From Roseomonas sp. (GTDB taxonomy: Bacteria; Pseudomonadota; Alphaproteobacteria; Acetobacterales; Acetobacteraceae), in the NCBI GenBank assembly GCA_020249925.1, contig JADCER010000012.1:372001-436000 (forward strand): a stretch of DNA of 64,000 bases, in the 5' to 3' direction. Of this stretch, positions 52,729 through 63,090 are shown one piece after another. The notes under the pieces were generated by a model that saw nothing but the letters and a program-made list of their open reading frames with translations, searched no databases and was not told the origin of the DNA. Numbering within the stretch: the first letter of the stretch is position 1; each line of letters starts with the position of its first letter. The position numbers were made by a program, and so were the translations under genes.

Positions 52729-53948
52729 TGCAGCCGGCGCAGCGCCTGATCATCGGCTTCGCCTCGGCGGGGCATTTTTTGCATCATGTGCTGACGGGCT
52801 TGTTCCTGACGCTGGCCGTTATTCTGGAAGCCATTTGGCAAAGACCCTATGCGGAGATCATCGCGCTGTGGACTCTAGGTGCCGCGATGATCGGCGTTGG
52901 GGCGCCGCTGGCGGGCTGGCTTGCCGATCGCTTCGGCCATGCGCGCATGATGACAGTGTTTTTTCTGGGTATCGGGTGCGCTTCCATCATCGCCGGAACA
53001 GTGACCGATAGTGCGGAAATGGGCCTCGCACTGGCACTGCTGGGGGGCTTTGGCGCGATTTATCATCCGGTGGCACTCGCTTGGGTTTCCATGACCGCGC
53101 CGCCCGATGCGCGCGGGCGGCTAATGGGTATTTTGGGCATTGCGGGCAGCATCGGTGTGGCCTCAGCCGCCGTGATCGCTGGTGGGCTGGCTGAGATTGC
53201 CGGCTGGCGCATGGCGATGGTTCTGCCAGGCATTATCACCATCATCGCGGGGCTCGCGCTGCTATTCTGCCTTATCACGGGTCGCGTTGTCGCCAGCAAT
53301 CACCAACCAGGCGCAGAGGCAGCGCAGGCTGTGGCGAATGAGGCTGCGCGCATCCCCTGGGGCGTGCTGATCGTGCTCGCCATCACCTTCATGCTTGGCT
53401 CCATTGCCTATACCGCCTATTCCACTGCACTTCCAAAGTGGCTGAGCGACATGCTGCTGCTTGACTCCACCAGGGCGGCGCAGCTTGGCCTGATTGTGGG
53501 TGCGGTCATGCTGATGGGCAGCGCTGGGCAATTGATTGGCGGGCGGCTTGCGGATCGCATGCCGATGAAGGCGCTTTATGTGGCAACCTTCCTGATCAAG
53601 CTGCCCCTGATGTTTCTTGCCGCCTGGTTTGGCGGCGCCTGGGCGCTGCTGGTCGCGGTGGTGATTGGCTTCATGTTTGATTTTGCCGCGCCAGTCGAAA
53701 ACCTGTTGCTGGCGCGCTATTCATCTGGCAGGCGGCGTGGCCTGGCTTTCGGGTTGAAATTCGCCATGGGGTTTGTCGCCGCACCGCTTGGCGTCAATCT
53801 TGTCGCCTGGGCCTATGGCGATGCCGCGGGCGGCGCGCCGGCGCTGTTTCTGACACTGGCCGCCCTTGGGCTGGTGATGCTGGTCGCGGCCATGGCGCTG
53901 CCGCGCGATGCGGGCGCACGCACGGCATCGCGGGCTGTGCCGGCATAA
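52728..53948 (+). CDS. MFS transporter
   Basis: A protein of 406 residues; ATG 52728 forms TGATG with the gor stop (GTG 52725 also possible). Twelve helices are expected. LAGWLADRFGHARMMTVF is the helix 2-3 motif, with a second copy GGRLADRMPMKALYVA in the C-terminal half. Families of this type include efflux and sugar carriers. The substrate cannot be read from the sequence. It is last in the gabD-maoC-gor operon. Confidence 0.85.
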   Translation: MQPAQRLIIGFASAGHFLHHVLTGLFLTLAVILEAIWQRPYAEIIALWTLGAAMIGVGAPLAGWLADRFGHARMMTVFFLGIGCASIIAGTVTDSAEMGLALALLGGFGAIYHPVALAWVSMTAPPDARGRLMGILGIAGSIGVASAAVIAGGLAEIAGWRMAMVLPGIITIIAGLALLFCLITGRVVASNHQPGAEAAQAVANEAARIPWGVLIVLAITFMLGSIAYTAYSTALPKWLSDMLLLDSTRAAQLGLIVGAVMLMGSAGQLIGGRLADRMPMKALYVATFLIKLPLMFLAAWFGGAWALLVAVVIGFMFDFAAPVENLLLARYSSGRRRGLAFGLKFAMGFVAAPLGVNLVAWAYGDAAGGAPALFLTLAALGLVMLVAAMALPRDAGARTASRAVPA

Positions 53949-54168
53949 GGCTTCCATCTCGCTGCTAGGTTGTGCAGGATGTTCGCGCTAAGGCATTGTG
54001 CCATGCGGGGGCGGTTAGAATGGGCGGCGTCTTCGAAAGGGCGGCATTAAGCAGCGCTACTTCGCGCGAGCGCATTCTGCGAGCAAAGAGAATGGTGGCT
54101 GACCAAAAATTCAGGCCAAAGCAGCGCCCTGTACACGGGGGCTCCGTGACTCAAGAAAGATTACCAAG

Positions 54169-54606
54169 GTGAACGCGCCTGGAAAACCATACTTCACAGA
54201 AGATGAGGCTGAATCTTTGGCACGCTGCATCCATGCCGCGGCTGTGATACTTATGTTTTGCTTACCCGTGATGTTCGCTTGCGAAATAGTAGAATTTTTC
54301 CGGACTTCCAGGAACATTCTTCTGAAAGGCCAGGGAATGCAAGTAATGCTTATCCTAATCTCGGTTTTTTTTATTCGTTATTATGTTTCAATCGCAGTCG
54401 TTTTCATTTTGTGGAGGCGTAGTCGATTTAAGGAATTTCGGCCGATTAAGCATGGTTTAGGCAGAGTGCCAATCGAGAAAATTGAATACATTCCCGAAGA
54501 GGATAAGGTAAAGTATGGACGCTTAATCTCTTTCGTTTTTCTTCCAGTATTTTTCGCTGCCATCTCACTGGGCTGGTTCTTGATGGCAAGAAATCATTGC
54601 CCCTAG
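54169..54606 (+). CDS. AT-rich orphan membrane protein
   Basis: A protein of 145 residues starting at GTG 54169 with a poor ribosome site. Three hydrophobic segments: [47 protein letters not shown] and [19 protein letters not shown]. Between the last two lies a charged loop ([15 protein letters not shown]). The DNA is far richer in A/T than anything around it, with codons such as ATA, AGA, TTA and AAT, pointing to recent transfer. No family is recognised. It is isolated, with 220 empty bases before it. Confidence 0.6.
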   Translation: MNAPGKPYFTEDEAESLARCIHAAAVILMFCLPVMFACEIVEFFRTSRNILLKGQGMQVMLILISVFFIRYYVSIAVVFILWRRSRFKEFRPIKHGLGRVPIEKIEYIPEEDKVKYGRLISFVFLPVFFAAISLGWFLMARNHCP

Positions 54607-54688
54607 AAAAGGAGACCTGAGTTACGATGGATACTTCGCAATCATCGATTGTTTTTCATCGCGCCTTCTACCTTGGCGGAACGGCTCC

Positions 54689-55813
54689 ATGAAAACGCGC
54701 GCCGCTGTGGCTTGGGAAGCGAAACGGCCACTCTCCATCGAAACCGTTGATCTGGATGGGCCAAAGCCCGGCGAAGTCCTGGTCGAAATCATGGCGACCG
54801 GCGTTTGCCATACGGATTCCTATACGCTGGATGGGCTGGATTCCGAGGGGCTTTTTCCCGCCATCCTCGGCCATGAAGGCGCTGGCATTGTGCGCGAGAT
54901 CGGTGCCGGCGTAACCAGCGTAAAGCCCGGCGATCATGTGATCCCGCTCTACACGCCCGAATGCCGCGCCTGTAAAACCTGCCTCAGTCAGCGCAGCAAT
55001 CTTTGCACCTCCATCCGCGCGACGCAGGGCAAGGGTGTCATGCCCGATGGCACCAGCCGCTTTCGGTGTGACACCACGGCACCCGGCAAGCCAGTATTTC
55101 ATTACATGGGCTGCAGCACCTTTTCGAACTTCACCGTGCTGCCGGAAATTGCCCTGGCCAAGGTGCGTGAAGACGCGCCCTTCGACAAGATTTGCTATAT
55201 TGGCTGCGGCGTCACCACCGGCATTGGCGCGGTGATCTATACGGCCAAGGTATGGCCCGGTGCCAATGTGGTTGTCTTTGGCCTGGGCGGCATTGGTTTG
55301 AATGTCATCCAAGGCGCGCGGATGGTAGGGGCCGACAAGATCATCGGCGTTGACATCAACCCCGCCAAACAGGCTATGGCGCGCAAATTCGGCATGACGC
55401 ATTTCATCAACCCGAATGAGATCGGCGTTGATAAGGTAGTGCAGGCGATTACGGACCTGACCGGCGGTGGTGCCGATTTCTCCTTTGATTGCACCGGCAA
55501 TGTCGCGGTGATGCGCCAGGCGCTGGAATGCTGCCACCGCGGCTGGGGGGAGAGTATCATCATCGGCGTCGCCCCCTCAGGCGCCGAAATCGCCACCCGT
55601 CCCTTTCAGCTGGTGACAGGCCGCGTCTGGAAAGGTTCAGCCTTTGGCGGCGCGCGCGGGCGCACCGATGTGCCGAAAATCGTTGATTGGTACATGGAAG
55701 GGAAGATCAATATTGACGATCTGATCACCCACACCATGCCGCTTGAGAAAATCAATGATGCCTTCGATCTGATGCATGAAGGCAAATCCATCCGATCGGT
55801 GGTAGTGTTTTAG
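54689..55813 (+). CDS. frmA: S-(hydroxymethyl)glutathione dehydrogenase / class III ADH
   Basis: A protein of 374 residues. The catalytic zinc site is in [14 protein letters not shown] and GHEGAGIV, and the structural zinc site in [20 protein letters not shown]-type NAD contacts sit in [17 protein letters not shown], and [16 protein letters not shown] is class III specific. It oxidises the glutathione adduct of formaldehyde and also reduces S-nitrosoglutathione. The S-formylglutathione hydrolase gene is not adjacent; a beta-lactamase-fold esterase lies convergent. Glutathione reductase upstream is functionally linked. Confidence 0.94.
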   Translation: MKTRAAVAWEAKRPLSIETVDLDGPKPGEVLVEIMATGVCHTDSYTLDGLDSEGLFPAILGHEGAGIVREIGAGVTSVKPGDHVIPLYTPECRACKTCLSQRSNLCTSIRATQGKGVMPDGTSRFRCDTTAPGKPVFHYMGCSTFSNFTVLPEIALAKVREDAPFDKICYIGCGVTTGIGAVIYTAKVWPGANVVVFGLGGIGLNVIQGARMVGADKIIGVDINPAKQAMARKFGMTHFINPNEIGVDKVVQAITDLTGGGADFSFDCTGNVAVMRQALECCHRGWGESIIIGVAPSGAEIATRPFQLVTGRVWKGSAFGGARGRTDVPKIVDWYMEGKINIDDLITHTMPLEKINDAFDLMHEGKSIRSVVVF

Positions 55814-55823
55814 CGGCAGCTGC

Positions 55824-56987
55824 TCACACCTCATTCACCATGCTCTCGAACTCCCGAAACAGGCTGATCGCCTCCGGGTCGAAAAAGGGCAGGATCTGGC
55901 TCAGGAAAATCCCAGCCGTGCCGCGGCCGTGGTCTATCCAATAAAAGGTATTGCCAAGCCCTGCCCAGGCGAGCCCGCCGGCAGCCCGGCCCTGCGGTGT
56001 TGGTTGCCGGTTCACCAGAAACGTCAGCCCCCAACCATTGGCCATGCCGGGAAAGAAATCCGCATCGCGCGTTGCGCTCGGCACCGCTGAAATCATCGGG
56101 CGTACCGAAAGCGGCGCGATCTGGTCGCGCGCCATCTCGGCCACCGTCTCAGGCTTCAGCAGCCTGATCTTGCCGTGCTTGCCGCCATTCAGGATCATGC
56201 GCGCGAAAGCCAGATAATCCCGCGCGGTGCCGTAAAGCCCGCCGCCGCCTGACTCAAACTCCGGCTCCTGCGGTACCTCGAACGGAATGACGGAAAGCGC
56301 GCCATCCGCACCGCGCCCATGCATGGCCGCCAGCCGCGCCCTTTGATCCGGGCGCAGCTTGAAGGATGTATCAACCATGCCGAGCGGTTCAAAAATCACC
56401 CGCGCCAGATGCGCGCCAAGTGTCTCCCCGGTGGCGGCCTCAATCATCTTGCCGGCCCAATCTATACCGATGCCGTAGGTCCAATCCTCACCCGGATCAA
56501 ACAATAGGGGCAGGGCAAGTGCGGCATTACGGCAGGTGCCGACGGCGGGCGTTCCCGTGGCCTTGCGGAAGCGGGCGATCTCCGCGCTCCACATGTCATA
56601 GGCATAGCCCGAGGTATGGGTCAGCAAATGCCGCAAGGTGATGGGGCGCTTGGCCGGGCGCAGCTTGGGCTGGCCGGCCTCATCAAAGCCTTCCAGCACG
56701 CCAAGCGCGCCGATGCCCGGCACTAGCGTACTCGCCGGCGCATCAAGGGAAAGCTTGCCCGCTTCCACCAGCATCATGGCCGCCGCGCCGGTAATCGCCT
56801 TGGTCATGGAGGCAATCCAGAACACCGCATCGGGCTGCATAAGCTCCGCGCTGCCAAGCGCCCGGCTGCCAAAACCGGCATCCCAGCTACTGCCATGCCG
56901 ATCACCAAGCGCCAGCACCAGGCCCGGAATGGCCCCCGCCTGGACGGCCTTTTGCATCCGGATCGCGATATCTTGCTGCCTATCCAT
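55824..56987 (-). CDS. Serine hydrolase of the beta-lactamase/EstB family
   Basis: A protein of 387 residues from ATG 56987 (MDRQQDIAIRMQKAV); ATG 57005 overlaps the GGAAAGG ribosome site and is rejected. The Ser-x-x-Lys motif is Ser60-Met-Thr-Lys63, the Tyr motif is HTSGYAYDMW, and a Trp/Gly-rich strand GLGNTFYWIDHG near the end replaces the beta-lactam KTG. No signal peptide is present, which fits a cytoplasmic esterase rather than a penicillinase. The substrate is unknown. It is convergent with frmA. Confidence 0.88.
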   Translation of the reverse strand: MDRQQDIAIRMQKAVQAGAIPGLVLALGDRHGSSWDAGFGSRALGSAELMQPDAVFWIASMTKAITGAAAMMLVEAGKLSLDAPASTLVPGIGALGVLEGFDEAGQPKLRPAKRPITLRHLLTHTSGYAYDMWSAEIARFRKATGTPAVGTCRNAALALPLLFDPGEDWTYGIGIDWAGKMIEAATGETLGAHLARVIFEPLGMVDTSFKLRPDQRARLAAMHGRGADGALSVIPFEVPQEPEFESGGGGLYGTARDYLAFARMILNGGKHGKIRLLKPETVAEMARDQIAPLSVRPMISAVPSATRDADFFPGMANGWGLTFLVNRQPTPQGRAAGGLAWAGLGNTFYWIDHGRGTAGIFLSQILPFFDPEAISLFREFESMVNEV

Positions 56988-57092
56988 GGCTTGCCTTTCC
57001 TTCACATGCCTGACGCTAGGCCCGGCTGCTCTTCCCCTCGGCGCGGGCTCGTGTTTATTGTGCCTCGTCTTGAAACAAGGAGATAGGCGGAA

Positions 57093-58472
57093 ATGACTGC
57101 GCGGGGCTGGAGCCCGGATTCATGGCGGAACATGCCGATCAGGCAGGTGCCGGAATATCCCGACCAGGCGGCTTTGGCCGCAATGGAAGCCAAGATCGCG
57201 CGATTTCCCCCGCTGGTTTTTGCAGGTGAGGCCAGGCGCTTAAAGGCCTCCTTGGCGCGGGCGGGCGATGGCCAAGCTTTTGTCCTGCAAGGCGGCGATT
57301 GCGCCGAAAGCTTTGGCGATTTCACCGCCAATGTGATCCGCGACACGTTTCGCGTGCTGCTGCAAATGGCGGTGGTGCTGACCTTTGGCGGTGCCTCCCC
57401 GGTGGTGAAGCTTGGCCGCATGGCCGGGCAATTTGCCAAGCCCCGGTCTTCGGATAGTGAAACGCGCGATGGCGTGACGCTGCCTTCCTATCGTGGCGAC
57501 ATCATCAATGGCCCGGATTTTGATGCGGCATCGCGCATCCCGGATCCGTCGCGGATGGAATTCGCCTATATGCAATCCGCCGGCACGGTGAATCTGCTGC
57601 GCGCTTTCGCCACCGGCGGCTATGCGGATCTGCACGAGGTTCATCGCTGGAATCTGGGCTTTGTCGAAAGAAGCCCGCTCGCGGAACGCTATGCGGATTT
57701 GGCGACGCGGATTGATCAGACGCTGGCCTTCATGCAGGCCTGCGGCATGTCAGATCTGCCCCAAGTGCGGGAGACTGATTTCTACACCAGCCATGAAAGC
57801 CTGTTGCTGCCTTATGAGCAGGCGATGACGCGCGTGGATTCCACTTCCGGCGATTGGTATGCCTGTTCGGCGCATTTCCTCTGGATCGGGGATCGTACGC
57901 GTCAGCCGGAAGGTGCGCATGTGGAATTCCTGCGCGGCGTGAAGAACCCCATCGGCATGAAGGTCGGCCCCAGCATGGATGCCGATGAATTGGTGCGGCT
58001 GACCGAAATCCTGAATCCGGCCAATGAAAAGGGGCGGCTGACGCTGATCTCCCGCATGGGTGCGGAAAAGGTGGAAGCCAAGCTGGCGCCGCTGGTGCGT
58101 GCCGTGACGCGTGCCGGGCGGAATGTGGTGTGGCTTTGCGATCCGATGCACGGCAATACCACCACTGTTGGCGGCTATAAGACCCGGCCTTTTGATGCGA
58201 TCATGTCCGAAGTCCGCGGCTTTTTCGATGTGCATGAAGCGGAAGGTACGTTCGCCGGCGGCGTGCATGTGGAAATGACCGGCAGCAATGTCACCGAATG
58301 CTTGGGCGGCGCCCATAAGCTTTCGGAAGCTGATCTTGCCGCCAACTACGCGACCTCCTGCGATCCGCGGCTTAATGCCGAACAATCGCTGGAACTTGCC
58401 TTCCTGATCGCCGAGGAATTGAAGGCGCGGCGCGTGGCCGGCCTTGCGGCGCCGGCCCAGGCAGCACAGTGA
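57093..58472 (+). CDS. 3-deoxy-7-phosphoheptulonate synthase, class II
   Basis: A protein of 459 residues. Class II (plant/AroH-type) DAHP synthase features: [10 protein letters not shown] with the metal Cys, [39 protein letters not shown], and [14 protein letters not shown] with the metal His. It condenses phosphoenolpyruvate and erythrose-4-phosphate, the entry to aromatic amino acids and ubiquinone precursors. CAAGGAGATA lies upstream of the ATG. The 3' end overlaps pncB by four bases (GTGA). Confidence 0.95.
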   Translation: MTARGWSPDSWRNMPIRQVPEYPDQAALAAMEAKIARFPPLVFAGEARRLKASLARAGDGQAFVLQGGDCAESFGDFTANVIRDTFRVLLQMAVVLTFGGASPVVKLGRMAGQFAKPRSSDSETRDGVTLPSYRGDIINGPDFDAASRIPDPSRMEFAYMQSAGTVNLLRAFATGGYADLHEVHRWNLGFVERSPLAERYADLATRIDQTLAFMQACGMSDLPQVRETDFYTSHESLLLPYEQAMTRVDSTSGDWYACSAHFLWIGDRTRQPEGAHVEFLRGVKNPIGMKVGPSMDADELVRLTEILNPANEKGRLTLISRMGAEKVEAKLAPLVRAVTRAGRNVVWLCDPMHGNTTTVGGYKTRPFDAIMSEVRGFFDVHEAEGTFAGGVHVEMTGSNVTECLGGAHKLSEADLAANYATSCDPRLNAEQSLELAFLIAEELKARRVAGLAAPAQAAQ

Positions 58473-59662
58473 ACACGCAGAGCAGCCGGGGGGGAGAAAC
58501 CCCCTCGGCGGCAGCGGATGTGGCGGATCAGGTGATTACCGCCCGCGCCGATAGCTATTTCAACCGCACCAAGGCCGTGGTGCAGCGCTTTGGTGATGCG
58601 CAAGTCACTTATGCCGTCTTTCTGCGCCGCCCGGTGATATCAGCCCCCCGGCTGATGCTGGATTGGTTGCGCGCGGTGGCGGCGTCTCGCGGCACGGCCT
58701 TCCAGATTGAAGTGATGCATGAAGAAGGCCAATGGGTCGGCGCGGGCGATCCCTTGCTTTATGTCAGCGGGTCCTTTGTGCAGTTGGTGGATTTGGAAAC
58801 CATGCTGCTGCAAAAGCTGGGCGCGGCCTGTGTTGCGGCGCATAACGCCTATCAGATGTGTGTCGAATTGCCGCAAACGGCGTTTCTGGCGATGGAAGCG
58901 CGCCACTGCGCCGGGGCGGAAATGCAGGACATGATGGCCTATGCCGCATCCGTTGGCAGCCGCGCCGCGCAGGCGGAAGGCGCCAAGGGCTTCATCGGCA
59001 ATGCCAATGACGCAACGGCGCATTGGTTCGGCGCGCCCAAGGGCTATGGCACCATGCCGCATGCGCTGATTGGCTATGCCGGCAGCACGGTGCGCGCGGC
59101 CGAGATGTTCCACGAAACCTTCCCCGATGAAAACTTGACCGTTCTGGTGGATTATTTCGGGCGCGAAGTGACCGATGGCCTGGCCGTGGCCCGCCGCTTC
59201 CCGGAATTGGCCGCTGCCGGGCGCCTTGCCATGCGCCTTGATACCCATGGTGGCCGCTTCCTGGAGGGGTTGAACCCCGCCGAAAGCTACGCCGTTCTGG
59301 AACGCCATGCCCCCCAGGCGACCCGCCGCTACCGGAGTGATGCGGAACTGAGGCACCTGACCGGCACGGGCGTTTCCGCCGCCGCCATCTGGCGCATGCG
59401 CGAAGTGTTGGATGAGGCTGGGTTCCCGCGGGTGCGCATTGTCGCCTCCTCGGGCTTTGGGGTCAGCAAATGCCGGGTCATGGCGGAAGCGCGCGCGCCG
59501 ATTGATGTGGTGGGCACCGGCAGCTTCATCCCCGAAACCTGGTCCGAAACCTATGCCACGGCGGATATCGTTGCCTATGATGGCGTGCCGCGCGTGAAGA
59601 TTGGCCGCGAATTCCTGCTGAAGCAGGGCGAGACCCGCCGGCGCAATGGTGGGCAGGGCTGA
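58469..59662 (+). CDS. pncB: Nicotinate phosphoribosyltransferase
   Basis: A protein of 397 residues from the GTG in the overlap. Family motifs include [22 protein letters not shown] at the N-terminus, [27 protein letters not shown] in the middle, [18 protein letters not shown] and [12 protein letters not shown]. It converts nicotinate and PRPP to nicotinate mononucleotide in NAD salvage. nadE follows 52 bases later, so two steps of NAD synthesis are grouped. Confidence 0.92.
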   Translation: MNTQSSRGGETPSAAADVADQVITARADSYFNRTKAVVQRFGDAQVTYAVFLRRPVISAPRLMLDWLRAVAASRGTAFQIEVMHEEGQWVGAGDPLLYVSGSFVQLVDLETMLLQKLGAACVAAHNAYQMCVELPQTAFLAMEARHCAGAEMQDMMAYAASVGSRAAQAEGAKGFIGNANDATAHWFGAPKGYGTMPHALIGYAGSTVRAAEMFHETFPDENLTVLVDYFGREVTDGLAVARRFPELAAAGRLAMRLDTHGGRFLEGLNPAESYAVLERHAPQATRRYRSDAELRHLTGTGVSAAAIWRMREVLDEAGFPRVRIVASSGFGVSKCRVMAEARAPIDVVGTGSFIPETWSETYATADIVAYDGVPRVKIGREFLLKQGETRRRNGGQG

Positions 59663-59714
59663 GACTTCACTTTGGGTGATTTCACCCAAGCGCAAAAGCA
59701 TCTAGAAGGCGCGC

Positions 59715-61379
59715 ATGGCCGAGACCCTCAAAATTGCCCTGGCGCAACTCAACCCCCATGAAGGCGCGCTGACCGCCAATGCGGCGCTGATCCGCAAGGC
59801 GCGGGCAGAGGCTGCGCGGCTTGGGGCAGACCTGGTGGTGACGCCGGAATTTTCCATCGCCGGCTACCCGCCGGAAGATCTGGTGCGCAAACCCGCCTTC
59901 ATTGCCGCCTGCGAAGCGGAAATTGCGGCGCTCGCCGCCGAGACCGCCGATGGCGGCCCTGGCCTGGTGGTGGGTGGCCCCTGGCGGGATGGGGAGAAGG
60001 TTTTCAACGCGCTGTTCCTGCTGGAAGCCGGGCAGATCGCCGCGCGCCGCGCCAAGCATGAATTGCCCAATTACGGCGTATTTGACGACAAGCGCGTCTT
60101 TGATGCTGGCCCCGCGCCTGGCCCCATTCCCTTTCGTGGCTTTCGCCTTGGCCTGATGATTTGCGAGGATTGGTGGTTTCCTGCGGTTTCCGAAACGCTC
60201 AGCGAAACCGGCGCGGAAATCCTGATCGCCATCAATGGTTCCCCGTTCGAAGCGGCAAAGCATCAGGCTCGGCTTGATCTGGCGGTCTCACGCTGCGTGG
60301 AAACCGGGCTTGGCTTTGTCTTTGTGAACCAAGTGGGCGGGCAGGATGAGCTTGTGTTTGAAGGCGCATCCTTTGTCATGAATGCGGATCGCAAGCTTGC
60401 GCATGTCATGCCGATGTTCACTGAGGGGCTGCGCATCACCGAATGGCGGCGCGATGGCGGCGTGTTAGTCTGTACGCCCGGAGAGATCGCGCCCGACCTG
60501 CCGAAGCTTGAGCAAATCTATGGCGCCATGGTGCTGGGGCTGCGCGATTACGTGAACAAGAACCGTTTCCCTGGCGTGGTGCTGGGCCTTTCTGGCGGGA
60601 TTGATTCCGCGATTTCTGCAGCGGTGGCGGTGGATGCCTTGGGGCCGGATCGCGTGCGCGCGGTGATGATGCCATCGCCCTATACCAGCATTGAAAGCCT
60701 GGAAGATGCCGCCGAATGCGCGCAGCTTCTTGGCATTCGTTATGAGAATATCGGCATTGGTCCGGCGATGGAGGCTTTCGCGGGGATGTTGGCGCCGGCC
60801 TTCGGCAATCGCCCGCCCGATATCACGGAAGAAAACCTGCAATCGCGCATTCGTGGCGTGACGCTGATGGCGCTTTCGAACAAATTCGGCGATATGCTGC
60901 TAACCACCGGCAATAAAAGCGAAATGAGCACGGGCTATGCCACGATTTATGGCGATATGTGTGGCGGCTATTCCGTGCTGAAGGATGTCTACAAAACGAC
61001 CGTCTTCGCGCTTTCGCGCTGGCGCAATGAACACCGCCCTGCCGGCGCGCTCGGCCCGCTTGGCATGGTGATGCCCGAACGCGTGATTACCAAGCCGCCG
61101 AGTGCGGAATTGAAGCCGGATCAGAAGGATCAGGACAGCCTGCCGCCCTATGATGTGCTGGATGCCATTCTGGAAGGGCTGGTGGAAGGCGAGAAATCCG
61201 TGGATGCGCTGGTGGCGGATGGTTTTGATCGAGCGCTGGTGCTGCGCGTTTGGCGCTTGCTGGATCGCGCGGAATATAAGCGCCGGCAGGCACCGCCTGG
61301 CGTTAAGATCACGCCGCGTGCCTTTGGGCGGGATCGGCGCTACCCCATCACCAATGGCTTCACGGCGTTGATTTCATGA
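59715..61379 (+). CDS. nadE: Glutamine-dependent NAD+ synthetase
   Basis: A protein of 554 residues with two domains. The nitrilase-like glutaminase domain (1 to about 260) has TPEFSIAGYPPEDL (Glu), KHELPNYGVFDD (Lys) and MICEDWW (Cys). The synthetase domain has the PP-loop LGLSGGIDSAISAAV and GNKSEMSTGYATIYGDMCGG. It amidates nicotinate adenine dinucleotide to NAD+. The 3' end overlaps a small gene of unknown function (ATGA at 61376-61379). Confidence 0.96.
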   Translation: MAETLKIALAQLNPHEGALTANAALIRKARAEAARLGADLVVTPEFSIAGYPPEDLVRKPAFIAACEAEIAALAAETADGGPGLVVGGPWRDGEKVFNALFLLEAGQIAARRAKHELPNYGVFDDKRVFDAGPAPGPIPFRGFRLGLMICEDWWFPAVSETLSETGAEILIAINGSPFEAAKHQARLDLAVSRCVETGLGFVFVNQVGGQDELVFEGASFVMNADRKLAHVMPMFTEGLRITEWRRDGGVLVCTPGEIAPDLPKLEQIYGAMVLGLRDYVNKNRFPGVVLGLSGGIDSAISAAVAVDALGPDRVRAVMMPSPYTSIESLEDAAECAQLLGIRYENIGIGPAMEAFAGMLAPAFGNRPPDITEENLQSRIRGVTLMALSNKFGDMLLTTGNKSEMSTGYATIYGDMCGGYSVLKDVYKTTVFALSRWRNEHRPAGALGPLGMVMPERVITKPPSAELKPDQKDQDSLPPYDVLDAILEGLVEGEKSVDALVADGFDRALVLRVWRLLDRAEYKRRQAPPGVKITPRAFGRDRRYPITNGFTALIS

Positions 61380-61756
61380 GCGGCGGTCTCGATCCCCAGC
61401 TTTTCGGTGGCGGCGATTTGATCGTGCGTATCATGGATCTGTCGGGTGGCAATGGCAGCGACCCGGTGGAAGAAATCCGCGGCTTTCTTTCCATTGAACA
61501 CGCCAATGCCTTTGCGCGGCGCTATGTGCGGGATTCCGTGGAACGCTGCCGCGCGCCTGGGCTGGATGCGAAGGCCGTGCTGGATGCCTGGTTCGCCTTT
61601 GGCGAGGATGCGGAAGTGGTCGGCGCCGCAGAGAATGCCTGGGTCAGTGGCAGTGAATTGAAGGGGTTTGCTGAGACCCCCGTAAAAGACAGTGAAGAAC
61701 GCAATTGGCGCATGCTCGACCCGCGCCGCGATGAGGATTCTGAGGACGCGGCATGA
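61376..61756 (+). CDS. Conserved hypothetical protein between nadE and gltX
   Basis: A protein of 126 residues. It overlaps nadE by four bases at its start and gltX by four at its stop, so it is embedded in the operon. Soluble and acidic; FLSIEHANAFARRYVRDSVERCR and LDAWFAFGEDAEVVGA are the most ordered parts. A C-terminal tail is rich in Asp/Glu. No motif is recognised. Its tight coupling between NAD synthetase and glutamyl-tRNA synthetase suggests a housekeeping role. Confidence 0.75.
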   Translation: MSGGLDPQLFGGGDLIVRIMDLSGGNGSDPVEEIRGFLSIEHANAFARRYVRDSVERCRAPGLDAKAVLDAWFAFGEDAEVVGAAENAWVSGSELKGFAETPVKDSEERNWRMLDPRRDEDSEDAA

Positions 61757-63087
61757 AACTCCGTTTTGCCCCTTCGCCCACCGGGCTTTTGCATGTTGGC
61801 AATGCGCGCGTCGCACTCGCCAATTGGCTGCTGGCGCGCCGCCATGGCGGGGAATTCCTGCTGCGCCTTGATGACACCGATACCGAACGTTCGCGCGCGG
61901 AATATGCTGAGGCGATTGAGGAAGACCTGACCTGGCTCGGCCTGCCCTGGGATGGGCTGGTGCGGCAATCCGATCGCTTGGATCGCTATGCGGAGGCTGC
62001 CGAAAAGCTGAAGGCTGCCGGACGGCTTTATCCCTGCTTCGAGACGGAAGAGGAACTCGCCTACAAGCGCGAACGCCGCCGGCGCGAAGGCAAGCCGCCG
62101 CTTTATGATCGCGAAGCGCTGAAAATGACGCGCGAGCAATATGAAAAGGCGTTGTCGAACGGCAAGCAGCCCTATTGGCGGTTCTTGCTCTCCTCGCGGT
62201 CGGTTTCCTGGCGCGATCAGGTCTTGGGTGATCGCAGCGTGAAGCTTTCGGCGATTTCAGACCCTGTGCTGATCCGTGCCGATGGTTCGCCGCTTTATAC
62301 CTTCACGTCAGTTGTTGATGATCTGGAAATGGGCATCACGCATATCGTGCGCGGTGAGGATCACGTCACCAATACCGGCATTCAGATTGATATTTTTGAG
62401 GCGCTCGGCGGCAAGCAGAATGCACTCGCCTTTGGGCATTTGCCGCTGCTGACGGATGCGGAAGGCGGCGCGCTGTCCAAGCGCTTGGGGTCCATTTCGC
62501 TTCGGCATTTGCGGAAGGACGGGATCGAACCGGCTGCGCTGGTGGGGTATCTTGCGGCGCTTGGCACGTCCAATGATCCGGTGGCGGGGATGCCGGCTGA
62601 TCTGGCGCCTGGCTATGATCTTGCGAAGGTGTCGCAATCCACCGCGCGTTTTGATCCGCGGCATATGTTGGCGCTGAATAGAAAGCTGCTGCATGGCATC
62701 AGCTTTGACGCGGTGAAGGAACGGCTGCCCGAAGGCGCCGATGAAGCGTTTTGGCTTGCCGTGCGCGGCAATCTTGATCTGCTGCGCGAAGCCAAGCCCT
62801 GGTTTGATGTGGTGCGCGGCAGCATCGTGCCGCCCGTGTTGGAAAATGAGGGCGATTTCCTACGCGCCGCCCTTGCCGCCATGCCGGCGGAACCTTGGGA
62901 TGGCACCACCTGGGGCGCCTGGACTGGCGCGCTGAAAGACAGCACCGGGCGCAAGGGCAAGGCGCTATTCCTGCCGTTGCGGCTTGCGCTCACCGGCGAA
63001 GATCACGGCCCGGATATCGGCACGCTTTTGCCCCTGATTGGGCGGGAGCGCGCGGCGCTACGCTTGAAGATTGCGGGAGGGGGTTGA
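61753..63087 (+). CDS. gltX: Glutamyl-tRNA synthetase
   Basis: A protein of 444 residues, a class I aminoacyl-tRNA synthetase. RFAPSPTGLLHVGNARVALANWL is the HIGH region and LSKRLGSIS the KMSKS region. LRLDDTDTERS binds glutamate, and EDHVTNTGIQIDIFEALG is conserved. Alphaproteobacteria often have two GltX enzymes, one of which also charges tRNA-Gln; which type this is cannot be settled here. The start overlaps the unknown gene; cysS begins three bases after the stop. Confidence 0.95.
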   Translation: MKLRFAPSPTGLLHVGNARVALANWLLARRHGGEFLLRLDDTDTERSRAEYAEAIEEDLTWLGLPWDGLVRQSDRLDRYAEAAEKLKAAGRLYPCFETEEELAYKRERRRREGKPPLYDREALKMTREQYEKALSNGKQPYWRFLLSSRSVSWRDQVLGDRSVKLSAISDPVLIRADGSPLYTFTSVVDDLEMGITHIVRGEDHVTNTGIQIDIFEALGGKQNALAFGHLPLLTDAEGGALSKRLGSISLRHLRKDGIEPAALVGYLAALGTSNDPVAGMPADLAPGYDLAKVSQSTARFDPRHMLALNRKLLHGISFDAVKERLPEGADEAFWLAVRGNLDLLREAKPWFDVVRGSIVPPVLENEGDFLRAALAAMPAEPWDGTTWGAWTGALKDSTGRKGKALFLPLRLALTGEDHGPDIGTLLPLIGRERAALRLKIAGGG

Positions 63088-63090
63088 GTC

